Below, in pieces: positions 1 to 4,725 of a DNA stretch of 11,155 nucleotides. Positions within the stretch are counted from its first letter, which is position 1; each line of letters starts with the position of its first letter. Source of the DNA: Bacteroidota bacterium (GTDB taxonomy: Bacteria > Bacteroidota > Bacteroidia > Flavobacteriales > Flavobacteriaceae); contig CANKLD010000036.1 in assembly GCA_947483095.1 (NCBI GenBank), positions 1 to 11,155 on the forward strand, in the 5' to 3' direction. Both the position numbers and the translations under genes were made by a program. Below the pieces are notes generated by a model. It had not been told where the DNA came from and made no database searches. It saw only the letters and a program-made list of their open reading frames with translations.

Positions 1-303
1 AACCGATTGCTCGCCTGCTTTTAGAGGAGGCAATTCTTCTTTAACGGTATAATGAGGCCAACCTTCAGCATCTACATAATCAAATTCATAAAACCCGTAA
101 GGTTCTAACAATCGGCAAATGGCAATGTGCATTAGGTTCAATTTCTCGTCTTTTTTATAGGCTTCGTGAATTTTCCCAAGCTCTTGAACGCCAATTAAAT
201 AAATTATAGCATCCAAATCTAAATCTTCCCCTTGTGAAAATTGATTTGAAAGTAGGGACACCAAATTTTCCCAGCGCTCTTTGAGTTGTATATCTCTTGA
301 CAT
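1..303 (-). CDS. Conserved flavobacterial hypothetical protein, N-terminal 101 residues (partial)
   Basis: An open frame begins with ATG at 303 on the minus strand and runs off the left edge without a stop, so only the N-terminus is visible. It starts MSRDIQLKERWENLVSLL and includes the stretches LDLDAIIYLIGVQELG, LMHIAICRLLEPYGFYEFD and DAEGWPHY. It has no signal peptide and no membrane segment, and its acidic/hydrophobic composition suggests a soluble cytoplasmic protein. I recognise the general look of a short protein conserved in Flavobacteriaceae but know no function for it. It is divergent from cvpA across a 138-bp gap holding a 7-bp repeat. The codon use and amino-acid composition look fully coding. 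The next upstream in-frame choice is unnecessary because the sequence before this ATG is low-complexity repeat. Confidence 0.8.
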   Translation of the reverse strand, partial: MSRDIQLKERWENLVSLLSNQFSQGEDLDLDAIIYLIGVQELGKIHEAYKKDEKLNLMHIAICRLLEPYGFYEFDYVDAEGWPHYTVKEELPPLKAGEQSV

Positions 304-331
304 TTAAAATTAATTGTGAATTATAAATTAT

Positions 332-387
332 AAAATCTAAAATCTAAAATCTGAAATCTGAAATCTGAAATCTGAAATCTGAAATTA
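332..387. repeat. 7-bp tandem repeat (AAAATCT)3-(GAAATCT)4 plus a partial unit
   Basis: Three AAAATCT units (332-352) are followed by four GAAATCT units (353-380) and a degenerate GAAATTA (381-387), all in the same 7-bp register. The array fills the gap between the divergent left-edge gene and cvpA. It ends about 30 bp upstream of the cvpA -7 element. Such short heptad arrays are familiar between genes in Flavobacterium-type genomes. No function is known to me, and unit number is likely to vary between strains. Confidence 0.9.
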
Positions 388-416
388 TTCGGGTAAAGAT
401 ACCAACATAATTCTTT

Positions 417-424
417 TATCTTTG
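417..424 (+). promoter_or_regulatory. Candidate cvpA promoter, -7 element TATCTTTG
   Basis: TATCTTTG matches the Bacteroidota sigma-A -7 consensus TAnnTTTG exactly and lies 17 bp before the cvpA ATG, which implies a very short leader. No clear TTG -33 element is found at the usual spacing upstream, so the assignment rests on the -7 box and its position. No Shine-Dalgarno sequence precedes the ATG, as is common in this phylum. Confidence 0.5.
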
Positions 425-441
425 TTCTTTATTCTTTTTAC

Positions 442-942
442 ATGAGTTATTTAGATATTTTTCTCGGGGGATTATTAATTTACGGGTTTGTTCGTGGTTT
501 TTGGAATGGTTTTTTCATTGAATTGGCTTCTTTCGTTTCGCTATTAGTTGGAATTTATGTTGCGATAAAATTCTCGTATATAATGAAATCAATTGTAGCA
601 AGTCATGTTTCTTGGAATCCTAAAACCATTCAAATGGTAGCGTTTATAATTACCTTTATTTTGGTAGTAATAGTAACTTCCTTTTTGGCAAAATTCCTCA
701 CTAAAATGGCTAATTTGGCAAGCTTGGGGATTGTAAATAAAGTAATGGGAAGTGTTTTTGGACTTTTAAAAATGATTTTAATGCTGAGCGTTCTTTTAAG
801 TTTATTTCAAAAAATCAATTTTGATTACACTTTTGCAAATAAATCGACGATTGATAATTCCTGTTTTTTTAATCCGATACAGAAAACAGCTGAAATAATT
901 TACCCTTCAATTGAAGAATGGTATAAAGAAATTAAACCTTAG
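442..942 (+). CDS. cvpA: CvpA family inner-membrane protein
   Basis: The protein has 166 residues, the usual length for CvpA. Hydrophobic segments lie at about 5-20, 25-45, 63-86 and 102-122. Two family signatures are visible: GFVRGFWNGFFIELASF at 15-31, and the LGIVNKVMGSVFGLLK stretch at 95-110, matching the conserved small-residue pattern of CvpA/colicin V production proteins. The soluble C-terminal tail (about 123-166) is short. In enterobacteria CvpA is needed for colicin V production and envelope or bile tolerance, but its molecular activity is unclear, and nothing here suggests a colicin system. The gene has its own -7 promoter box and stands alone on the plus strand. Its last 11 bp overlap the 3' end of the convergent XRE regulator. 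The ATG at 442 is the first in the frame and gives a full-length N-terminus. Confidence 0.9.
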   Translation: MSYLDIFLGGLLIYGFVRGFWNGFFIELASFVSLLVGIYVAIKFSYIMKSIVASHVSWNPKTIQMVAFIITFILVVIVTSFLAKFLTKMANLASLGIVNKVMGSVFGLLKMILMLSVLLSLFQKINFDYTFANKSTIDNSCFFNPIQKTAEIIYPSIEEWYKEIKP

Positions 943-1156
943 GGGAATTTTTTGTTATTTTTTTAAACATTGTAGCCGGTTTAATTTCATAGAAATTACA
1001 TAACTTTTCAAAGTGAAACGTCCACGAGTTACTTTCTCCATTTTCAATTCTAGAATAGGCAGACTGAGAAATATTCAAATATTCTGCAAGGACTTCCTGA
1101 GACAATCCGTTTTTTTTTCTTAAGGCTTTTAATGTTTTTCCTATGGCTTGATTCAT
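932..1156 (-). CDS. Small XRE/Cro-type helix-turn-helix regulator
   Basis: This 74-residue protein is almost entirely one HTH_3 (Cro/C1) domain. Residues 6-17 form the first helix (GKTLKALRKKNG), and 18-42 hold the classic LSQEVLAEYLNISQSAYSRIENGE pattern, with the recognition helix around 29-38. The LCNFYEIKP segment at 52-60 matches the usual fourth and fifth helices. There is no ligand-binding or dimerisation extension, so it probably binds DNA as a simple dimer. It is divergent from the secreted hydrolase gene, and a 9-bp inverted repeat lies between them, so it may control that gene, itself or both. A possible weak -7 box (TACTTTTA on the minus strand, plus positions 1179-1186) lies about 22 bp before the ATG. 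The stop lies within the cvpA coding sequence. Stand-alone XRE proteins of this size also act in phage, toxin-antitoxin and restriction-modification control, but no such partner is present. Confidence 0.9.
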   Translation of the reverse strand: MNQAIGKTLKALRKKNGLSQEVLAEYLNISQSAYSRIENGESNSWTFHFEKLCNFYEIKPATMFKKITKNSPKV

Positions 1157-1212
1157 AATTATATATTTAGGCCTTTATTAAAAGTAAATGTATTGAATTA
1201 TATCGATAACTT

Positions 1213-1252
1213 TTATGCGAATTCAGACTAAGATTACCCGATTTTCGCATAA
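1213..1252. promoter_or_regulatory. Perfect 9-bp inverted repeat, candidate regulator binding site
   Basis: TTATGCGAA (1213-1221) and TTCGCATAA (1244-1252) are exact reverse complements separated by 22 bp. The centre-to-centre distance is 31 bp, close to three helical turns. The pair sits between the divergent XRE and hydrolase genes. The right half-site ends 20 bp before the hydrolase -7 box, about where a -33 element would lie. With no poly-T tract next to it, the pair looks more like a two-half-site operator than a terminator. That the XRE protein binds it is inference from position only. Confidence 0.45.
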
Positions 1253-1272
1253 GACATATTTCAAATAGTTTA

Positions 1273-1280
1273 TACGTTTG
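1273..1280 (+). promoter_or_regulatory. Candidate promoter of the secreted hydrolase, -7 element TACGTTTG
   Basis: TACGTTTG is an exact match to the Bacteroidota -7 consensus TAnnTTTG and lies 36 bp before the ATG at 1317. No TTG -33 element is found 17-20 bp upstream. That region instead holds the right half of the 9-bp inverted repeat, so this promoter could depend on an activator or be blocked by a repressor at that spot. Confidence 0.55.
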
Positions 1281-1316
1281 TAAAACAAATTTTTAATAAT
1301 CTTTAAATTTATTTTT

Positions 1317-3194
1317 ATGAAAGCAAATCTATTTTTTTTAGCGTTTTTTTTAAATTTTATCGCATTTGGGCAGAATTTGCCATCGGCTCAACTTCCCCCT
1401 CCTGGACAATTTAGTATAAATTACTTAAAATCCCTAGGGCAAAAAAACATCCTATGGGGTGCTACTCCTCCAAATTTTAATGGAAAAGTAATCCTTTTTA
1501 ATCATGGCTATATTGCTTCAACAGAAACCTTATTGATAGCCAACACGATGTATGACAACGCTTATAATAATGGCTATAAAACAGCATTTGTAGCTACAAC
1601 CAGAGGACAAGGCGATTGGGTAAATGGAGAAATACTAAGCAGAGCCATGAACCAAGTAGCTACTCAATTTGGTGTAGCAAGCTTTGATATGATCGTCCAT
1701 AGTAATGGCGGTAAGGCATCTGAAGTAGCTATGTTTAATCACAATAAAAGAGATTTAGTAAATAAAGTAATTACTTTAGGCACCCCTTTTAGAGGGACTG
1801 TACTTGCAAATATTTCTCAAATGTGGTGGTTTAACTGGGTATGGAAATACACTGGATTAAATACAGGTGCCGCAACTTCAACAACTTATTATTGTGATAA
1901 TTATTTTAGACCTTTTTTTGATAACCACCCACTTAATCAACCAAAGAAATTTTATAATTATGGAGCTTGGGGCTGGAATCAGGGTCATACAATTTTTAGA
2001 CCTATTATGATAATTTCTGGAGGTTTAATTTATCTTTTTGGTGGAGGCCCAAATGACGGAGTAACGTCATTTTATAGCTCAATAAGACCCAATGGCAATC
2101 AATTATATCCACTCGGGGATGCCCAAGGAAAGTTTGACCATATAGATTTAATGTATGGGCAACTTACTTGGAATAACTGCTTTTCAGTTTTAAAATCGAA
2201 TCAACCAGTTAGTTCCAGATATGAAAATGATAATAATAATTCAAATATTAATTTAGAATCTAATGAAAAAGAGATTGTTTTTAAAGAAGTTTCCAATTAC
2301 CAAGTCATATCTTCTGAAAATGAATATGATGAAATCATTATAGATAAAGAAGCAAAAAATTTACAATTTGAAATTTTCCATCAAGATGAAAACGCTTTTT
2401 TTGAAATATTTGAAAGTGGAACTAATAAAGAAGTTGCGAAATTTTCTTCTAATCAATCAATTAGAAATGAAAAACTAAAAGAGGATGATACTTATAAGAT
2501 CCAAAAACATGTTACTTCCTATGATTTTAAAACTGAAGGGTTAGAAAAATTAAAAATAAAAAGTGGATCAACTTTTGCTATAGGCGTGACCCAAGATATT
2601 CATAAGCCTATTGAATATGAATTTGTAAAAAAAGGAAATAATTATTTTGTTCAAGTTTCTGCTCCAAATATCGGGGATGAAAATATAGAGGTAACCGCTG
2701 TTGCAGATTTGACCAATAACATTATGGGTGAAGAAATACCAAGCGTTACGCAAACACTTACTTTTAGAAAAGTAGATTCTAAATTTATTGCCGACATTTC
2801 TTATTTAGATAATGGTACATATTCATTGTTTATTACTGTAAAAAAAGGAAAAGATTATAAAAGAAACTTAATTTCTGGATTTGTAATAGGAAACCCAACA
2901 GCCAATATTAATAATGGCAATCAAGTTAACGATTCTTTTACTGCTACTTTGTCTTCAAATCCTGTGAATGAAAATACATTTCTAAAAATCAATGGGGTAT
3001 TGGATAATAATTATGAAATTAAAATTTATGACACAACCGGATCTTTAAAATCAGGATTTATATTTAATAACGAAGAAGGAATTGAGTTTCCTATTGGTAA
3101 GAAAACATATAATTTATTATCCGGTATATATTTTATTACTATTAAAAGTAATAATAAAATCAAAACAATTAAATTTATTAAGCAAACAAATTAA
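1317..3194 (+). CDS. Secreted alpha/beta-hydrolase (lipase/esterase-like) with T9SS type A sorting tail
   Basis: This 625-residue exported protein has a signal peptide at about 1-18 (MKANLFFLAFFLNFIAFGQ). The catalytic domain covers about 45-295. It has an oxyanion-type NHG at 62-64 after the hydrophobic strand KVILF. The nucleophile elbow is HSNGG at 128-132, with Ser129 as likely nucleophile. The probable acid is Asp247 in GGGPNDGVTS, and the probable base is His275 in FDHIDL. The order Ser, Asp, His fits bacterial lipases. The first Gly of the G-x-S-x-G elbow is Val127 here. Residues about 300-540 form an acidic, beta-rich region with no domain I recognise. The last ~80 residues (545-625; SSNPVNENTFL, YEIKIYDTTG, LLSGIYFITI, KTIKFIKQ) match a TIGR04183-type T9SS C-terminal signal, so the enzyme is expected to reach the cell surface or medium. 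Substrate is unknown. It is a single-gene transcript with its own -7 box and terminator. Confidence 0.85.
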   Translation: MKANLFFLAFFLNFIAFGQNLPSAQLPPPGQFSINYLKSLGQKNILWGATPPNFNGKVILFNHGYIASTETLLIANTMYDNAYNNGYKTAFVATTRGQGDWVNGEILSRAMNQVATQFGVASFDMIVHSNGGKASEVAMFNHNKRDLVNKVITLGTPFRGTVLANISQMWWFNWVWKYTGLNTGAATSTTYYCDNYFRPFFDNHPLNQPKKFYNYGAWGWNQGHTIFRPIMIISGGLIYLFGGGPNDGVTSFYSSIRPNGNQLYPLGDAQGKFDHIDLMYGQLTWNNCFSVLKSNQPVSSRYENDNNNSNINLESNEKEIVFKEVSNYQVISSENEYDEIIIDKEAKNLQFEIFHQDENAFFEIFESGTNKEVAKFSSNQSIRNEKLKEDDTYKIQKHVTSYDFKTEGLEKLKIKSGSTFAIGVTQDIHKPIEYEFVKKGNNYFVQVSAPNIGDENIEVTAVADLTNNIMGEEIPSVTQTLTFRKVDSKFIADISYLDNGTYSLFITVKKGKDYKRNLISGFVIGNPTANINNGNQVNDSFTATLSSNPVNENTFLKINGVLDNNYEIKIYDTTGSLKSGFIFNNEEGIEFPIGKKTYNLLSGIYFITIKSNNKIKTIKFIKQTN

Positions 3195-3205
3195 ATATTA
3201 TACAA

Positions 3206-3243
3206 AAAAGAGGCTGTTTATTATAATTTAAATAGCCTTTTTT
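3206..3243. terminator. Strong rho-independent terminator after the hydrolase gene
   Basis: The stem AGGCTGTTTA (3211-3220) pairs with TAAATAGCCT (3229-3238), with one G-T pair and an 8-nt loop. An A-run before it (3204-3209) faces a T-run after it (3238-3243). The hairpin starts 12-17 bp after the hydrolase stop codon. The flanking A and T tracts make it potentially functional in both directions. Confidence 0.85.
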
Positions 3244-3320
3244 CTAAAATGCATAAAACAACAAATTATACCAAACGAAATTGGGCAGATTGTTTAAAAA
3301 AGTGACCTTTTACATTTTTT

Positions 3321-3731
3321 CTAAAAACCGAATTTTTTAACTGATTGCGATTTATAAATATCAATATTATCTATAGCCAAAGGCATATTACGAAAATATT
3401 CAAATGTTTGATAATTGACTTTAATTTTATGAAAAAATAAAATAATAATAATATTGCTTTGAAACCACTCATTAATTTGAGTGGTTTTTTTGTATTGTTT
3501 TTGGGGAGCAGCATAATTCAGTTTTGATAAACTAATTGGCAACCTTTCTAATACATTTTTATACCTCCAAATAAAAAAGTAGACAAGTGATATTAAAAAA
3601 GAAATTATTAAATAGTAGTTTCTCTCACGACTTATATATTTCAAAGAAAAAATAAAATTTACAAACAAAAATATAAATAAACTTACATTTTTTTTTGAAA
3701 ATAAAGTATTGAAATAAATCTGTTTATTCAT
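3321..3731 (-). CDS. Doubtful AT-rich hypothetical membrane protein
   Basis: A 136-codon frame begins with ATG at 3731. The first ~75 residues look coding: two hydrophobic segments at about 17-32 and 40-56, joined by KYISRERNYY and followed by a basic stretch (WRYKNVLERLPISLSKLNY). This is the arrangement of a small two-pass inner-membrane protein with a cytoplasmic tail. Residues from about 80 on read through a perfect 10-bp terminator-type hairpin (3462-3487) and an ATT/ATA-rich run, so the C-terminal half may be non-coding DNA fused to a truncated gene. I recognise no family. Base composition is markedly more AT-rich than in the bat genes. No -7 box is visible upstream. It lies convergent to the hydrolase. 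Alternatives are a decayed gene fragment or a fortuitous open frame. Confidence 0.4.
   Translation of the reverse strand: MNKQIYFNTLFSKKNVSLFIFLFVNFIFSLKYISRERNYYLIISFLISLVYFFIWRYKNVLERLPISLSKLNYAAPQKQYKKTTQINEWFQSNIIIILFFHKIKVNYQTFEYFRNMPLAIDNIDIYKSQSVKKFGF
3462..3491 (+). terminator. Terminator-type hairpin inside the doubtful membrane ORF
   Basis: AAACCACTCA (3462-3471) pairs perfectly with TGAGTGGTTT (3478-3487) around a 6-nt loop, followed by a T-run to 3491 on the plus strand. In sequence it is a textbook plus-strand rho-independent terminator. In the minus direction the stem is followed by CAAAGC rather than a T-run, so it does not fit as the end of a minus-strand transcript. No intact plus-strand gene ends just before it. 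Confidence 0.6.
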
Positions 3732-3780
3732 TTTTAATATAATCTAGCTAGTTGGTTCCTTGATTTTTTAATACAATAAG

Positions 3781-3806
3781 TTTCTATAGAAATTTAGCCC
3801 TACGGG
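3781..3806. repeat. Palindrome plus short GC hairpin, possible interspersed repeat
   Basis: TTTCTATAGAAA (3781-3792) is a perfect 12-bp palindrome. It is followed directly by TTTAGCCCTACGGGT, in which CCC (3798-3800) can pair with GGG (3804-3806) around TAC. The GC-rich core stands out in AT-rich intergenic DNA. It lies 38 bp beyond the batE stop, so it could influence the 3' end of the bat transcript. There is no following T-run in the minus direction. Its compact modular form suggests a dispersed intergenic element, but copy number cannot be judged from one window. Confidence 0.4.
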
Positions 3807-3843
3807 TCAAGATGGGTTTAAAGAAATTAAGTAGTTGTAAATT

Positions 3844-4587
3844 TCACTTCAATCTCTTTATCGCACTGATTTCAATCCAACCTTCGTTTCCATCGGTAAG
3901 TTGAATTTTGTTCCAATTGTCTAAAGTTTCCAAAATATAAACCTTAGTTCCTTCATGCAATAGGAAAGCATCAGAAGCGCCAACTTTAGGTTCGCTTTTT
4001 ACCGATACTACTTCTGAGAATACAATTGCCGGTTGGTCGTTATTGAATTGATTTTTTTCGAAAATAGCGGAAGAAACACTCACCAACAAGAGTAACATTA
4101 CCACAAACATTCCCAGGAAAAACAATCTTTTGGAAACCGTAATTTGTGAGAAATAATAACCCACAAAAAACAACAAAAACACAATTGATAATCCTACTGT
4201 TATAACACCCCAAGTATTGTAATGAAAAGTGTTAGTGAAATCTTGAATGAGTTTATTGAAACCAACTTTTTCTTCTGTTTTAATATCGTCAATTTGTAGT
4301 TTTTGAGCAAATTTTAAGTTGTTTTGAATTTCAGTATCGTCAGGATTTAGTAATAATGCTTTTTCGTAATTGTAAATCGAAGACGCTACTTTATTCAATT
4401 TATAATAGCAATTCCCAAGATTAAAATACAATTCCGCCGATTGTTTTTTAGCTGATAATTCGGCTTCATAAGCAGTAATTGCTTGTTGGTATTTCCCTTT
4501 TTGATACAACGCATTTCCATTTTCAAAGCCCTTTTGAGCAAAGAAAACTTGTGATGTAAGTAATAGTATGTATAGTAAGTGCTTCAT
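3844..4587 (-). CDS. batE: BatE, TPR and SH3-like membrane protein of the aerotolerance operon
   Basis: The protein has 247 residues. A signal peptide covers about 1-17 (MKHLLYILLLTSQVFFAQ). Two TPR units follow at about 19-50 (NALYQKGKYQQAITAYEAEL) and 51-84 (AELYFNLGNCYYKLNKVASS), with the usual NPDD turn at 81-84. Two membrane segments lie at about 126-146 and 155-175. The C-terminus (about 186-246) is a bacterial SH3-like domain ending EGWIEISAIKRL. This architecture is the standard BatE form in Bacteroidota. TPRs and SH3 domain are expected to be periplasmic and to serve protein-protein contact within the Bat assembly. It is the last gene of the operon but lies 138 bp from batD, a much larger gap than elsewhere in the cluster, so partly separate expression is possible. 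No convincing -7 box was found in that gap and no canonical terminator follows the stop. Confidence 0.9.
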   Translation of the reverse strand: MKHLLYILLLTSQVFFAQKGFENGNALYQKGKYQQAITAYEAELSAKKQSAELYFNLGNCYYKLNKVASSIYNYEKALLLNPDDTEIQNNLKFAQKLQIDDIKTEEKVGFNKLIQDFTNTFHYNTWGVITVGLSIVFLLFFVGYYFSQITVSKRLFFLGMFVVMLLLLVSVSSAIFEKNQFNNDQPAIVFSEVVSVKSEPKVGASDAFLLHEGTKVYILETLDNWNKIQLTDGNEGWIEISAIKRLK

Positions 4588-4622
4588 TTTTATATTTGTT
4601 ATACTGCTCTTTTATAATCTCC

Positions 4623-4665
4623 AAATTAGTATAAAAAATTAGTATAAATTAGTGTAATTCGTGTC
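4623..4665. repeat. Degenerate 10-13 bp tandem repeat between batD and batE
   Basis: ATTAGTATAAAAA (4625-4637), ATTAGTATAA (4638-4647) and ATTAGTGTAA (4648-4657) follow one another, then a diverged TTCGTGTC unit (4658-4665). Arrays of ATTAGTGTAA and AATTCGTGT type units are a familiar intergenic motif in flavobacterial genomes, to my recollection. No promoter function can be assigned. Confidence 0.7.
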
Positions 4666-4691
4666 TAACTTTTTTTAAAAATATTTTCTCC

Positions 4692-4723
4692 CTTTTGAAA
4701 TCTTTGCGCCTTTTGAGGTTAAA
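4692..4723. repeat. Probable interspersed intergenic motif with TTTGCGCC core
   Basis: The stretch after batD contains CTTTTGAAATCTTTGCGCC followed by TTTTGAGGTTAAA. It reads like a degenerate copy of the TTTGCG(A/C)C...GGTTAAA sequences scattered between genes in Flavobacterium-type chromosomes. It stands out by its TTTGCGCC core in very AT-rich DNA. The family assignment is from memory of similar sequences and cannot be verified here. Confidence 0.4.
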
Positions 4724-4725
4724 TT

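Noticed and set aside
332..387. CRISPR-like array
   Set aside because: The units are 7 bp with no spacers and there are no cas genes nearby; it is a simple tandem repeat.
442..942. Colicin V type bacteriocin locus suggested by cvpA
   Set aside because: CvpA family proteins are widespread housekeeping membrane proteins, and no bacteriocin precursor or exporter is present.
932..1156. XRE gene as half of a toxin-antitoxin or restriction-modification system
   Set aside because: No toxin, methyltransferase or nuclease gene is adjacent; its neighbours are cvpA and the hydrolase.
1201..1208. TATCGATA palindrome as an operator
   Set aside because: An 8-bp palindrome is common by chance in AT-rich DNA, and the 9-bp inverted repeat next to it is a stronger candidate.
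2568..2753. Minus-strand open frame inside the hydrolase gene
   Set aside because: It lies wholly within a well-supported coding sequence, has no promoter, and its protein has no recognisable features.
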